64,000 nt of DNA from Kocuria rhizophila DC2201 (GCF_000010285.1 NC_010617.1:2542001-2606000); one strand, 5' to 3'; counted from the stretch's first letter, positions 17,232 through 26,992 are shown. Notes: generated by a model not told the origin, from the letters alone. A program made the numbers and translations.

Positions 17232-18488
17232 TCACACCACCCGGCGCGTGCTCTCCGGGCGGGTGGCGTGCATGGCCACCGCCGCCACGAAACCCGCGAC
17301 GCCCGCCCCCAGGGTGAGCACGAAGCCGCGTTCGGGCACCTCGGACAGGAACCCGCCCATCGCGGAGCCGAACGAGACCCCCAGGACGATGCACGTGGTG
17401 AGCATGGTCATCACACTGGCCATGCGGTGAGACGGCGCGGCCCGCTCGCCGCGTGTGTATGCGCTGACCAGCAGGGTCCCCACGCCGAGGCCCGTGGCCG
17501 CGTAGAGCACACCGAGGGGCACCGGGCCGGGGACGGTCATGAGGGCCACGGCCGTGGCGCCCACGATGAGACCACCGGCCGCCACCCGCACCGACAGGGG
17601 CACGCGCGACGGCAACCGGGACACCAGCAGGCTTGCGAGCGCGCTGCCCACCCCCATGCAGCCGTAGATCAGACCTGTGTAGGCCTCCGTGCCGCGCTCG
17701 GCGTTGATGGCGGTCAGGGCCGTCTGCGTGGAGCCGAACACGGTGCCCACGCACAGGCACGCGAGCATGGGCGGCAGCACCGCGGCCCAGCGGATCCGGG
17801 GGGCGGTGCCGTCCGTGACCTCCATCGAGCGGGTGTCCAGGCTCAGGTTCCGGCGCTGCGCGAGGTAGACGATGAAGCAGCCCTGACCGAGCAGCACCCA
17901 CACCATGAGCACCACGAGCGCGGGGTTCGGACCCAGCACCCCCACCAGCACGCCCGCGATCACGGGGCCCAGGACGAACCCCACCTCGTCGCACGCCGTT
18001 TCGTAGCCCAGCGCCCTGCTCACCAGCCCGGGCGTACGACGACGCCGCGCGAGCGCCGACCAGCGCGCCCTCGCGATCGCGCCGATCTGCGGATTGGCGG
18101 CGCCGATCACGGCACCGCACACGAGGATGAGGGAGGAGGGCGCCTCGAGCAGCACCACGGCCAGCAGGGAGCTCATGCCCAGCAGCTGCACCACGGTGGC
18201 GGACACGACCACGGGCAACGGTCCGAAGCGGTCCACCATCCGACCCAGCAGAGGGGCCCCCACCGCTGAGCCCAGGCCCGTGGCGGCCACGGTGAGACCG
18301 GCGAGCCCCAGCCCCAGTCCCGCGCCGCTCACGTAGAGCAGCACCCCCAGCTGGACGGTGGCGGCGGGCAGGCGGCCGATCAGCCCCGTGATCAGGAACG
18401 GCCAGCCACCCGCGGCCACTAGCGAGGGGGCACCTGCCGGTGCGGGCGTCGTCGTGCGCGGGGATTCGTGGGGCGGGGGTGTGCTCAT
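17232..18488 (-). CDS. MFS transporter
   Basis: 418 aa with about 12 hydrophobic segments and a central hydrophilic loop (QRRNLSLDTRSMEVTD). The loop 2-3 signature is degenerate (GRMVDRFGPLPVV). MSTPPPHES at 18488 has AGGAG upstream. It precedes dsdA by 49 bases on the same strand, so D-amino-acid uptake or efflux is possible but unproven. Two copies or near-copies of the dispersed repeat lie within it (18039-18048 and about 18444-18458). They are read as RRRRTPG and RTTTPAP, in two different frames. Confidence 0.8.
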   Translation of the reverse strand: MSTPPPHESPRTTTPAPAGAPSLVAAGGWPFLITGLIGRLPAATVQLGVLLYVSGAGLGLGLAGLTVAATGLGSAVGAPLLGRMVDRFGPLPVVVSATVVQLLGMSSLLAVVLLEAPSSLILVCGAVIGAANPQIGAIARARWSALARRRRTPGLVSRALGYETACDEVGFVLGPVIAGVLVGVLGPNPALVVLMVWVLLGQGCFIVYLAQRRNLSLDTRSMEVTDGTAPRIRWAAVLPPMLACLCVGTVFGSTQTALTAINAERGTEAYTGLIYGCMGVGSALASLLVSRLPSRVPLSVRVAAGGLIVGATAVALMTVPGPVPLGVLYAATGLGVGTLLVSAYTRGERAAPSHRMASVMTMLTTCIVLGVSFGSAMGGFLSEVPERGFVLTLGAGVAGFVAAVAMHATRPESTRRVV

Positions 18489-18600
18489 GTGCGTGCTCCT
18501 GGGTACGTCGGACAACCGCGCACCCGACCACACACGCGGAGAACCCCTGTCTACGCCGCCGATTCTACCGTGGCGCCGCCGGGGGATGGTGCTGTCTTAT

Positions 18601-18725
18601 GGAGTAAACGCAGCCTGAGCAGCGAAAATCCGCTTCTGCTCCGTTGGTGCAGACGCCCACCCCAGGATTAAGTGCAGCTTTTGCCGCTTACTCGGTGGTA
18701 GACAGCAAAGCCTGCACTTAATCCT
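18601..18725. repeat. AT-richer hairpin element A in a 325-base spacer
   Basis: Two inverted repeats side by side. The first is imperfect (GGAGTAAACGCAG 18601-18613 against CCGCTTCTGCTCC 18630-18642). The second is a perfect 14-base stem, AGGATTAAGTGCAG 18664-18677 with CTGCACTTAATCCT 18712-18725. Parts of the first (GAAAATCCGCTT, GAGTAAACGCAG) recur in altered form at 49545-49607. No reading frame of note is present. The rest of the spacer (18489-18813) holds the upstream regions of the divergent MFS and GMC genes. Confidence 0.6.
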
Positions 18726-18813
18726 CGCCGGGGGCAGACGGCCCAGCACGCATCTCCAACTGCCGTGCACGCCAGGACCAGCGGCCGTGTGCACCGCGTC
18801 ACATACTGGGGGC

Positions 18814-20418
18814 ATGACGAACACAGCAGACAGCGCCCGCCACACCGTCGTCGTGGGCGCGGGCACCGCAGGATCCATCGTCGCCGGGCGCCTCGCCGAG
18901 GCCGGGCACCGCGTCACCCTGATCGAGGCGGGCGGTGAGGACACCAACCCGGCCATCCCGCACCTCTCCCGCCTGGGCGAGCTCTGGCACAGCCCCGAGG
19001 ACTGGGACTACTTCACCGTGCCGCAGGAGCACGCCTCCGGGCGGGTGATCCACTGGCCGCGCGGGCGCGTGCTCGGCGGCTCCCACGCGCTCAACGCCGC
19101 CATCTGGGTGCGCGGCAACCCGCTCGACTACGACGACTGGGCCGCGGCCGGCTGCGAGGGCTGGGCATGGCGCGACGTCGCCCCCATCTTCGAGGCGCTC
19201 GAGGCCTGGGACGGGCCCACCGCGGACGACGACGCCGCCGCGCCCCGCGGCACGGACGGTCCCGTTCCGGTGGTCGGCAGCTACCGGCGCAGCCCGATCT
19301 TCGACTCCATCATCGCGGCCGCGGAGGCCGTGGGGGTGCCGTTCAACGCCGACTACAACTCGGGCTCCCAGGAGGGGATCTCCCAGGAGCAGCTCACCGT
19401 GGCGGACGGCAAGCGCGTGACCACCTACATGGCGTACGCGAAGCCATGGGTGGACCGGGGCGCCATCGAGGTCCGCACCGGGGCGGTAGTGGAACGGCTC
19501 GTGGTCACGGACGGCCGGGTCACGGGGGTCCAGCTGCACGCGGGCCCGAACGCCGAGGTGGAGGGCGTCTCACCCGAGGAGCCCACCGCGGACCTCCGCT
19601 CGGACGGGGAGATCGTCGAGGCGGACGAGGTGGTGCTGTGCGCCGGGGCGCTCGACAGCCCCAAGATCCTCATGCGCTCGGGCATCGGCCCCGCGGAGCA
19701 CCTGCGGGAGGTGGGGATCGAGCCGGTGGTGGACCTGCCCGGCGTCGGCGAGAACCTGCACGACCACCTGCTCGTGCCCGTGATAGCGGAGGCCACCGCC
19801 CGAACCATCGAGCACCCCGAGAACGAGATCGCGGTGACCCAGACGCACCTGTTCTGGAAGTCCACCCCGGACCAGGACCGCCCGGACACCCAGCCCCTCC
19901 ACTTCTGCGTGCCCATGTACGACGACCAGATGGAGGGACCCGCCAACTCCTTCACCCTGCACACCGGGCTGGTGCGCCCGTACTCGCGGGGCAGGATCAC
20001 CCTGACCGGGCCCAGCAGCACGGACCCCGCCCACTACGACCCCAACATCTTCTCGGACCCCCGGGACCGGGAGGCGCTGCGGGCATCGCTGCGGCAGGGA
20101 CGGGCGATGGCGGCGTCGTCACCCTTGGCCGAGGAGTGGGGCGCGCGGGAGATCTACCCCGGACCGGACGTGGTCACCGAGGCGGACGAGGATGCCTACA
20201 TGGACCGGGCCGTGACCACGTACCACCACCAGGTGGGCACGTGCCGCATGGGCACCAACGAGATGGCCGTGGTGGACCCCGCCACGCTGCGCGTGCGGGG
20301 GGTGGACGGCGTGCGGGTGGTGGACGCCTCCGTGATGCCGTTCATCACCAACGGCAACACGAACGCCCCCTCCGCCATGATCGGCGAGAAGGGGGCGCGG
20401 ATGCTGCTGGGAGGGTGA
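18814..20418 (+). CDS. GMC-family FAD oxidoreductase (choline dehydrogenase-like)
   Basis: 534 aa. N-terminal Rossmann motif VVVGAGTAGSIVAGRLAEAG, GMC signature 1 in GRVLGGSHALNAAIWVRGN, signature 2 in GALDSPKILMRSGIGP, and the C-terminal active-site block HQVGTCRMGT with DASVMPFITNGNTNAPSAMI. This is a complete alcohol/choline-type oxidoreductase; the substrate cannot be told. ATG 18814 follows GGGGG, and CATACT at 18802-18807 could be a -10. DDDAAAP at about residues 139-145 is a dispersed-repeat copy (19229-19238) placed in a surface loop. A second copy (20110-20119) lies near the C-terminus. Confidence 0.9.
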   Translation: MTNTADSARHTVVVGAGTAGSIVAGRLAEAGHRVTLIEAGGEDTNPAIPHLSRLGELWHSPEDWDYFTVPQEHASGRVIHWPRGRVLGGSHALNAAIWVRGNPLDYDDWAAAGCEGWAWRDVAPIFEALEAWDGPTADDDAAAPRGTDGPVPVVGSYRRSPIFDSIIAAAEAVGVPFNADYNSGSQEGISQEQLTVADGKRVTTYMAYAKPWVDRGAIEVRTGAVVERLVVTDGRVTGVQLHAGPNAEVEGVSPEEPTADLRSDGEIVEADEVVLCAGALDSPKILMRSGIGPAEHLREVGIEPVVDLPGVGENLHDHLLVPVIAEATARTIEHPENEIAVTQTHLFWKSTPDQDRPDTQPLHFCVPMYDDQMEGPANSFTLHTGLVRPYSRGRITLTGPSSTDPAHYDPNIFSDPRDREALRASLRQGRAMAASSPLAEEWGAREIYPGPDVVTEADEDAYMDRAVTTYHHQVGTCRMGTNEMAVVDPATLRVRGVDGVRVVDASVMPFITNGNTNAPSAMIGEKGARMLLGG

Positions 20419-20511
20419 CCCGAGACCGGGTCACCGGGGCCGAGGCCCGGCCAGAGCCCGGGAGAGCGTGTGCACTCCGGGGCGGCGTGCAGACCCCCAG
20501 GCACCCGTCGG

Positions 20512-20561
20512 ACCACGAGAAATGCGCCCCGCCGCAATCGGCAGAGCGCATTTCTCGTGGT
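20512..20561. terminator. Bidirectional terminator
   Basis: A perfect 16-base stem (20512-20527 with 20546-20561, arms ACCACGAGAAATGCGC) and an 18-base loop, between the convergent GMC and cold-shock genes. Confidence 0.85.
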
Positions 20562-20606
20562 CCCCGGGGAGCTGTCCTCGCCCGCGGACGAATGATCAGG
20601 GAGTGA

Positions 20607-20813
20607 TCAGGAGATCACGGAGATGTTCGTGGCCTGCAGGCCGCGGTCGCCCTGCTGGACCTCGAACTCGACCTTGTCGCCCTCGTTGAGGGAGCGGAAG
20701 CCGCCGGAGTTGATGCCGGAGAAGTGGGCGAAGACGTCGTCGGAGCCGTCCTCGGGGGCGATGAAGCCGAAGCCCTTGTCAGCGTTGAACCATTTGACGG
20801 TGCCAGTAGTCAT
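20607..20813 (-). CDS. cspA: Cold-shock protein (CspA family)
   Basis: 68 aa single OB-fold RNA chaperone. RNP1 is KGFGFI and RNP2 is DVFAHF. Start [17 protein letters not shown] at 20813 matches the usual family start; a 12-residue in-frame upstream extension is unlikely. A weak AGGT lies at a suitable distance. A long AT-richer leader precedes it, as expected for cold-shock mRNAs whose translation depends on leader folding. Confidence 0.95.
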   Translation of the reverse strand: MTTGTVKWFNADKGFGFIAPEDGSDDVFAHFSGINSGGFRSLNEGDKVEFEVQQGDRGLQATNISVIS

Positions 20814-21061
20814 AGTCAGACCTGTCTTTCTGGAAGAAAGTGAGCTCATCCCGAATTTCGGGGGCTCGGCGTTGCGATGCTTGCCATGAACGTTTCTTCA
20901 GAAAAACTGCCACACCTCAGACGGTGGGGTGATGCTTAAAAGACAAAACGAAACCTCAACAACTTCTCCTCAAGCTACGGCCCCGGCGGGCCGGAGTCAA
21001 ACGCCGCGCCCCCGGCACCCCTCCGACCCGCCCTCCTCCAGACGACCTCGGGTGCCCGGTC
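20814..21061 (-). promoter_or_regulatory. Cold-shock leader region with small hairpins
   Basis: This 248-base spacer is clearly poorer in GC than its surroundings. On the cspA strand it contains the inverted repeat CTTTCT-GGA-AGAAAG (20826-20840) close to the start codon, and a second one around TTTCTTCAGAAA. These are candidate elements for temperature-dependent folding. The far end, near the OYE stop, carries a GGCCC-CGGC-GGGCC hairpin that may end the OYE transcript. I cannot place the promoter with confidence. Confidence 0.4.
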
Positions 21062-22144
21062 TCAGACGCGCGCTGCGGCGAACGGGTAGTCCACGTAGCC
21101 CTTGGGGCCGCCCAGGTAGAACGTCTTAGGATCCGGGGTGTTCAGCTCCAGGCCGTCGCGCCAGCGATCCACGAGGTCCGGGTTGGCGATCAGCTCGCGC
21201 CCCACCATGACGCCGTCCGCGAGGTCCGCGGCCATGATGTGCTCGGACTCCTCGAGCTCGGTGTACTTGCTGAAGCCGCTGTTGAGGTAGAACACCCCGT
21301 CGAACTGGCCGCGCAGCTCCTGCACGAACTCGCCGTCGATGTCCTGGTACAGCACGGACAGGTAGGCCAGCCCCAGGTCCCGCAGGCCAGCGAGCAGCGC
21401 GGAGTAGGTGGCCCGGACGTCGTCGTGGTCGTCCTCGATGGCGCCCTGGACGTTGTGCTCGGGGGAGATCCGCAGACCCACCCGGTCCCCGCCGATCTCC
21501 TCGACGACGGCGCGCACCACCTCGACCACGAAGCGCGCCCGGTTCTCGGGCGAGCCGCCGTACTCGTCCTCGCGGTGGTTGGCGGACGGGGCCAGGAACT
21601 CGTGGAGCAGGTACCCGTTGGCGCCGTGGATCTCCACGCCGTCGATCCCCGCGTCCACCGCACGGCGCGCGGCGGAGACGAACTCCTGCCGGATCCGCGG
21701 CAGCTCATCAGCCTCCAGCGCGCGGGGCACCGGGATGGGCTGCTTGCCGCTGGGCACGTGCGTCTGCTGGTCGATGCCGACGGCGCTCGGGGCCTCCGGC
21801 GTGGCACCTCCCGTGAGCTCGGGGTGCGAGACGCGGCCCGCGTTCATGACCTGCATGAATATCACGCCGCCCTTGTCGTGGACCCCCTCGGCCACGCGGG
21901 ACCACCCGAGCGCCTGCTCGGTGGTCTCGATCCCGGCCTGTCCCCAGAACCCCCGGCCGGTCACGGCGGGGAACGTGCCCTCGGTGACCACCAGGCCCGC
22001 AGAGGCACGCTGGGCGTAGTACTCCACGTTCATGTCCTTGGGCACGCCGTCCTCGTCGGAGCGCATCCGGGTGAGCGGCGCCATGGCCACACGGTTCTTG
22101 AGCTCGAAGGCTCCTACGGTGATGGGGTCGAACAGGGTGGGCAT
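21062..22144 (-). CDS. Old yellow enzyme family ene-reductase
   Basis: FMN-dependent NAD(P)H oxidoreductase of the NemA/XenB/12-oxophytodienoate group that reduces activated C=C bonds or nitro compounds. 360 aa TIM barrel with the active-site pair and family motif HGANGYLLHEFLAPSANHRE followed by DEYGGS, N-terminal NRVAMAPLTRMRS and C-terminal DGVMVGRELIANPDL. GGAGGGA lies just before ATG 22144. A GTAGA...TCTAC inverted repeat straddles the promoter region (about 22161-22187) and could bind a regulator. Confidence 0.92.
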   Translation of the reverse strand: MPTLFDPITVGAFELKNRVAMAPLTRMRSDEDGVPKDMNVEYYAQRASAGLVVTEGTFPAVTGRGFWGQAGIETTEQALGWSRVAEGVHDKGGVIFMQVMNAGRVSHPELTGGATPEAPSAVGIDQQTHVPSGKQPIPVPRALEADELPRIRQEFVSAARRAVDAGIDGVEIHGANGYLLHEFLAPSANHREDEYGGSPENRARFVVEVVRAVVEEIGGDRVGLRISPEHNVQGAIEDDHDDVRATYSALLAGLRDLGLAYLSVLYQDIDGEFVQELRGQFDGVFYLNSGFSKYTELEESEHIMAADLADGVMVGRELIANPDLVDRWRDGLELNTPDPKTFYLGGPKGYVDYPFAAARV

Positions 22145-22308
22145 GCGGGTCCCTCCGTCGGTAGAGTGCTACTGCTGAGTCATCTACGGAACACCCTTGC
22201 CGCGCTGATCATTCCCGCGGAAACTTCATGGTCCCGCACGAGCTTCGCCCACCGGTCCCGACATCCACCAGGCGAGCGCCCCCCGCAGCCCACAGACGGT
22301 CACGCGAA

Positions 22309-22348
22309 TGGGCCGGATTCACCCGTCTTGCGATGGGTGCATCCGGCC
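22309..22348 (-). terminator. Terminator of the aldehyde dehydrogenase gene
   Basis: GGGCCGGAT/ATCCGGCCC (22309-22317, 22340-22348) with an inner CACCC/GGGTG pair, located 33 bases after the stop. The remainder of the 22145-22381 spacer shows nothing recognisable beyond the OYE promoter area. Confidence 0.75.
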
Positions 22349-22381
22349 CCGCGCATCAGGCCCGGCCACAAGGTGCGGTCG

Positions 22382-23788
22382 TCAGCGGGAGATCACCTTG
22401 CTCGCCGCCACGGACTTGAGGCCCTCCACGCCGAACTCCAGGCCGAAGCCGGACTTCTTGATGCCGCCGAAGGGGATGCGCGGGTCCACGGCGCCGTGCT
22501 TGTTGATCCACACCGTGCCGGCCTCGAGGCGCTGCGCCACTGCCATGGCGTTGTCCGTGCTGGAGCTCCACACGGAGGCACCGAGCCCCACGTCCAGGCC
22601 GTTGGCCATGGCCACGGCCTCGTCCACGTCCGAGTACCGGATGACGGGCAGGGCTGGGCCGAACTGCTCCTGGGTCACCAGGGGGTTGTCGTTGGGCAGG
22701 TCCGCGATGATCGTGGTGGGGTAGAAGTAGCCGGGCTGCTCGGCCACCGGGTCTCCACCCATGAGCACGCGGCCGCCGCCCTTCTTGGCGTCCTCCACGA
22801 GCCCGGCCACGATGTCGTACTGCTGCTTGTTCTGCAGCGGGCCCAGCACGTTCTGCTCCTCGCGGCCGTTGCCCATGGGCATCTGTCGGGCGACCTCCAC
22901 GAGGGCCTCGCACACCTCCTCGTAGACGTCCTCGTGGACGTACAGCCGCTTGAGCGCCGCGCACGTCTGGCCGGTGTTGATGAACGCGCCCCAGAAGAGG
23001 TCCCCGGCCACCGCCCGGGCGTCCACGTCCGGGAGCACGACGCCGGCGTCGTTGCCTCCCAGCTCCAGGGTCAGGCGGGCGAGGCCGTCCGCCGCGGCGC
23101 GCATGATGGCCTGACCGGTCTTCGTGGAGCCGGTGAACATGATCTTGTCGACACCCTCGTGGGTGGACAGCGCCTTGCCCACCTCGCCGCCGCCGGGGAC
23201 CACGCGCAGGACGTCCGTGGGCAGCGCCTGGTTGAGCACGTGCACCAGGCCCACCACGGACAGCGGCGTGTACTCGGAAGGCTTGACCACCACGGTGTTG
23301 CCCATGCGCAGCGATGCCGCGACCTGCCACACGGTGATCATCATGGGCCAGTTCCACGGCCCGATGGCCCCCACGACGCCGAGCGGCACGTACTGCATCT
23401 CCGCGTACCCGGACTCGTCGTCCACGAGCACCTCGGGCTCCAGCGGGAAGTCCGCGCTGGCACGCAGCCACCCCACGCAGCCGCCCACCTCGAACGCCGC
23501 GTTCGGCCCGTTCTTCACGGGCTTGCCCTGCTCGCGGGACAGCAGCTCGGCGAGCGCCTCCGCGTTCGCCTCGACGGCGTCCGCGGCCCGGTGCAGGTAC
23601 TCAGAGCGCTTCGCGTGGCCCAGCCCCGCCCAGTCCGGCTGGGCCGCGCGGGCGGCGGCCACGGCGTCGTCGAGCTCGGCGGTGGTGGACTCGTGGACCG
23701 TGCCGACCACCTCCCCCGTGGCGGGGTCCAGGATCTCGCGGCCGGACGGGTCCGTGATGGCGGAGAGCAGGTCTTGGCAGGTGTTCAC
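22382..23788 (-). CDS. NAD(P)-dependent aldehyde dehydrogenase
   Basis: 468 aa. Catalytic Cys in NTGQTCAALKR, general-base Glu in LTLELGGNDA, cofactor loop FTGSTKTG and the substrate-channel motif GPWNWPMM are all present. The start is GTG 23788, with GAGGAG upstream, because the upstream frame is promoter DNA. It is divergent from an APC permease and next to a flavin amine oxidase. The likely role is therefore oxidation of the aldehyde made by that oxidase (phenylacetaldehyde or an aminoaldehyde). That assignment is contextual. Confidence 0.92.
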   Translation of the reverse strand: MNTCQDLLSAITDPSGREILDPATGEVVGTVHESTTAELDDAVAAARAAQPDWAGLGHAKRSEYLHRAADAVEANAEALAELLSREQGKPVKNGPNAAFEVGGCVGWLRASADFPLEPEVLVDDESGYAEMQYVPLGVVGAIGPWNWPMMITVWQVAASLRMGNTVVVKPSEYTPLSVVGLVHVLNQALPTDVLRVVPGGGEVGKALSTHEGVDKIMFTGSTKTGQAIMRAAADGLARLTLELGGNDAGVVLPDVDARAVAGDLFWGAFINTGQTCAALKRLYVHEDVYEEVCEALVEVARQMPMGNGREEQNVLGPLQNKQQYDIVAGLVEDAKKGGGRVLMGGDPVAEQPGYFYPTTIIADLPNDNPLVTQEQFGPALPVIRYSDVDEAVAMANGLDVGLGASVWSSSTDNAMAVAQRLEAGTVWINKHGAVDPRIPFGGIKKSGFGLEFGVEGLKSVAASKVISR

Positions 23789-23997
23789 AGTGGCTCCTCT
23801 GGGGCGGTGGACGGGCGGCGCGGGTGAGCGCGGTGAGCGCGGCCGGCTGCCCCCATTGTGCCGTGGATCACTCGCGCGCAGCAGGCGCCGGAGGTGCAGC
23901 GCAGGCAGAGACAAGTGAGGCGCACTGTGGGACAAGGTGCTGCGATGTGGTCCAGGACACACTGGGGACAACGATCCCCGGACCACAGGAGGCCCCC

Positions 23998-25482
23998 GTG
24001 GCAGAGACCACCACCCTTGCGAGACGTCACCTGTCCACCACGTCCGTGGTGTTCATGATCATTGCGGCATCCGCCCCGCTGACCGTGCTGGCGGGCGGCG
24101 TCCCCACCAGTTTCGCGGTGTCCGGGCTGCTGGGCGTGCCCCTGGGCTACCTGGCGCTGGGGATCGTGATCATGGTCTTCGCCGTGGGCTACGGCGCCAT
24201 GAGCGGGCACGTGCAGAACGCCGGAGCGTTCTACGCCTACGTGACCGAGGGTCTGGGCAACCGGCAGGGCATTGCCGCGGCCATCCTGGCCCTGGTGTCC
24301 TACAACATGATGCAGGTGGGCCTCTACGGCCTGTTCGGCTTCTCCCTGGCCACCCTGCTGTCCTCGACCCTGGGCGTGGCCGTCCCGTGGTGGGTGGCCG
24401 GGGGGATCGGGTGGCTGGTGGTCGCCGCGCTGGGCGTCAACAGCGTGGACCTCTCCGCGAAGGTGCTGGGCTTCCTTGTGGCCCTGGAGTTCCTGGTGGT
24501 CACCGTGGTCTCCGTGATGGCCCTGGTCAGTGCCCCGGAGGGCCTGTCCCTGGAGACCGTGTACCCCTCACACTTCCTCACCGGGGGTGTGGGCGTGCTG
24601 CTCGCCTTCGGCATCGCCGCGTTCATGGGCTTCGAGTCCGGCGCCATCTACTCGGAGGAGACCAGGAACCCGCGCCGCACCGTGGCCCGTGCCACGTACA
24701 TCGCGGTGGGTGTGATCGCCGTGTTCTACGCGCTGTCCGCGTGGGCGCTCTCCGTGGGGGTGGGCCCGTCCGCGATCGTGGGGGCCTCCCAGGAGCTCGG
24801 GCCGGACCTGGTGTTCGCGTGGCTCGGCGAGCGCAGCCCCGCCCTGGCCACGGTGGCCAACGTCCTGTTCATCACCTCGCTGCTCGCGGCCCTCGTGGCG
24901 TTCCACAACGGCGCGGCCCGCTACTTCTTCGCCCTGGGCCGCACCGGCGTGCTGCCCCGCGTGCTGGGCCGGGTGTCCGCCCGCTCCGGCGCCCCCTTCG
25001 CGGGGTCCCTCGCGCAGTCCGTGGTGGGCCTGGTGGTCATCGTGGTCTTCGCGGTGGCCGGAGCGGGGTCGGAGCTCGGGGAGATGTTCCCCGTACTCAC
25101 CCTGTTCACGTGGCTGACCAACGCCGCCGCCTTCGGCCTGGTGTTCCTGCTGGCCGTGACGTCCGTGGCCGTGGTGGCCTGGTTCGCACGGGACCACCAC
25201 GGCCACGGGCTCTGGACCCGGCTGGTGGCCCCGGTGATCTCGGCCGTGGCCCTGATCGCCGTGGCCGCACTGATCCTCTCCAACTTCGACCTCATGATCG
25301 GCGCGGAGGGCTTCTCCCCGCTGGTGGTCGTGATGCCCGGGATCATCATCGGCTCCGGCGTGGTGGGCCTGCTGTGGGGCGAGGTGCTGCGCCGCACCCG
25401 CCCGGAGATCTACGCCGGGATGGACCACGTGGACCAGATCCCCGAGTCCCAGGAGATCCCCGTGGTCCCCGAGCGCCGCTGA
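23998..25482 (+). CDS. APC-superfamily amino acid/amine permease
   Basis: 494 aa, about 12 hydrophobic helices. The first-helix motif (SVVFMIIAASAPLTVLAGGV) with AGAFYAYVTEGLG and GFESGAIYSEETRNPRRTVA is typical of the APC/PuuP-like branch. GTG 23998 has AGGAGG at five bases. It is the first gene of a unit with the flavin amine oxidase (169 bases downstream), so it probably imports the amine substrate. Confidence 0.9.
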   Translation: MAETTTLARRHLSTTSVVFMIIAASAPLTVLAGGVPTSFAVSGLLGVPLGYLALGIVIMVFAVGYGAMSGHVQNAGAFYAYVTEGLGNRQGIAAAILALVSYNMMQVGLYGLFGFSLATLLSSTLGVAVPWWVAGGIGWLVVAALGVNSVDLSAKVLGFLVALEFLVVTVVSVMALVSAPEGLSLETVYPSHFLTGGVGVLLAFGIAAFMGFESGAIYSEETRNPRRTVARATYIAVGVIAVFYALSAWALSVGVGPSAIVGASQELGPDLVFAWLGERSPALATVANVLFITSLLAALVAFHNGAARYFFALGRTGVLPRVLGRVSARSGAPFAGSLAQSVVGLVVIVVFAVAGAGSELGEMFPVLTLFTWLTNAAAFGLVFLLAVTSVAVVAWFARDHHGHGLWTRLVAPVISAVALIAVAALILSNFDLMIGAEGFSPLVVVMPGIIIGSGVVGLLWGEVLRRTRPEIYAGMDHVDQIPESQEIPVVPERR

Positions 25483-25494
25483 GCCCACCCCGTT

Positions 25495-25613
25495 CCCGGA
25501 CGACGACGCCGCACCCGGCCCACGGACGCCCTGCACCACCGTGCACCACCCGCCGGCACCGGGCGCCCGAGGCGCGCTCGGCACCCGGGTGACCGGGCGG
25601 CGTCGTCCGCACC
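25495..25613. repeat. Inverted pair of dispersed repeats
   Basis: A forward copy (25503-25512 inside CGGACGACGACGCCGCACCC) and a reverse copy (25597-25606 inside GGGCGGCGTCGTCCG) face each other across 84 bases in the permease-oxidase spacer. They could pair as a stem in the mRNA. The 169-base spacer otherwise encodes nothing. Confidence 0.6.
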
Positions 25614-25651
25614 CTGTTCGTCCCGATAACCCGCAACCCCTGGAGGTACCC

Positions 25652-26983
25652 GTGAGCAACCCGCATGTCGTGATCGTCGGAGCCGGCTTCGCCGGCCTGG
25701 TGGCCGCCCGTGAACTGCAGATGGCAGGCGTGGACGTGGAGATCGTGGAGGCCCGCGACCGCGTGGGCGGCCGCGCCTGGACCGAGGAGCGCATGGGCCG
25801 TCCCCTGGAACTGGGCGCCACGTGGGTGCACTGGATGCAGCCGCACGTGTGGAGCGAGATCACCCGCTACGACCAGAGCATCTACCCCAGCCCGTTCTGC
25901 GACGACGCCTACTGGATCACCGGGGGCCGGGTGGAGCACGGCACCGAGGCGGACCTGGATGCCGCTCTGGCCCGCCCCATGGCCAAGATCTTCGAGGACT
26001 CGCGGGAGTTCTTCCCGTACCCGTACGAGCCCCTGCACGTGCTGGACGAGAGCAGCGGCAGCACCCCCGAGCTGCGGGAGCGCTTCCGCGCGGCGGACCA
26101 GGGCAGTGTCCTGGACTGCCTCAAGGGCGGCGACTTCACCCAGGAGGAGCGGGACCTGTGCGACGCGTACTGGTCCGCCGCGTACATCGGGGACCCGCAC
26201 CAGGGGTCACCGCTCATGGCCAAGCAGTGGGCGGCGCTGTCCGACCACCGGTTGAGCCTGGTGGACGAGCAGACCCTGCGCTTCAAGCTCACCCACGGCA
26301 TGCGGGGACTGTACGAGAACATCGCCGCGGACCTGCGCTGCCCCATCCGCCTGAACACCCCGGTCACGGCGGTCGACCACCGCTCCGACGGCGCCACGGT
26401 CACCCTGGGCACCGGCGAGAAGATCTCGTGCGACAGCGTGATCGTCACGGTGCCGGTGGGGGCGCTGCCAACCATCGAGTTCACCCCGGGCCTGCCCTCG
26501 GGGATGCGCACCGTGATCGACCAGCGCTGGAACTCCACGGGCTGCAAGATCTGGGTCAAGGTCAAGGGCCACCACAGCATCCTGGGCTACGCCCCCACCC
26601 CTCACAAGGCCGCCGTGTTCCGCAGCGAGTTCTTCATGGACGACGACACCACCATCTGCGTGGGCTTCGGCTCCCACCACGACGCCGTGGACCTCACCGA
26701 CCCGCGGGACGCCCAGGCAATCGTGGACCAGTGGCGCCCCGACCTTGAGGTCGTGGACTGCACGGGCCACGACTGGGTGGCGGACAGGTGGAGCGGTCAG
26801 GCGTGGGCCACGCTGCGCTCAGGGCAGTTCACCAACGGCTGGCACCACTTCCGCTCCACCGACTCGCGGCTGCGCTTCGCCGGGGCGGACTGGGCGCGCG
26901 GCTGGCGCGGCGTGGTGGTGGACGGCGCCATCGAGACGGGCCTGTCCACCGCCCGGGACGTCCTCCGGGACATCCGCGCCTGA
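25652..26983 (+). CDS. Flavin-containing monoamine oxidase family protein
   Basis: 443 aa. Dinucleotide-binding motif VVIVGAGFAGLVAARELQMAG, the amine-oxidase GG doublet block VEARDRVGGRAW, then LELGATWVHWMQPHVW and a C-terminal FAD-contact block (RFAGADWARGWRGVVVDGAI). GTG 25652 follows GGAGG at six bases. The enzyme deaminates an amine to an aldehyde with H2O2. The substrate is unknown; it does not match the classical Kocuria/Micrococcus putrescine oxidase sequence as I recall it. Neighbouring FeaR-type regulator and PaaI thioesterase point to an aromatic amine such as phenylethylamine or tyramine. Confidence 0.88.
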   Translation: MSNPHVVIVGAGFAGLVAARELQMAGVDVEIVEARDRVGGRAWTEERMGRPLELGATWVHWMQPHVWSEITRYDQSIYPSPFCDDAYWITGGRVEHGTEADLDAALARPMAKIFEDSREFFPYPYEPLHVLDESSGSTPELRERFRAADQGSVLDCLKGGDFTQEERDLCDAYWSAAYIGDPHQGSPLMAKQWAALSDHRLSLVDEQTLRFKLTHGMRGLYENIAADLRCPIRLNTPVTAVDHRSDGATVTLGTGEKISCDSVIVTVPVGALPTIEFTPGLPSGMRTVIDQRWNSTGCKIWVKVKGHHSILGYAPTPHKAAVFRSEFFMDDDTTICVGFGSHHDAVDLTDPRDAQAIVDQWRPDLEVVDCTGHDWVADRWSGQAWATLRSGQFTNGWHHFRSTDSRLRFAGADWARGWRGVVVDGAIETGLSTARDVLRDIRA

Positions 26984-26992
26984 GCCGCACCG

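Noticed and set aside
25652-26983. Calling the flavin oxidase putrescine oxidase because the organism looks like Kocuria
   Set aside because: Recalled Micrococcus rubens putrescine oxidase differs throughout (for example in the region after the second glycine motif). Only the general monoamine oxidase family is supported.
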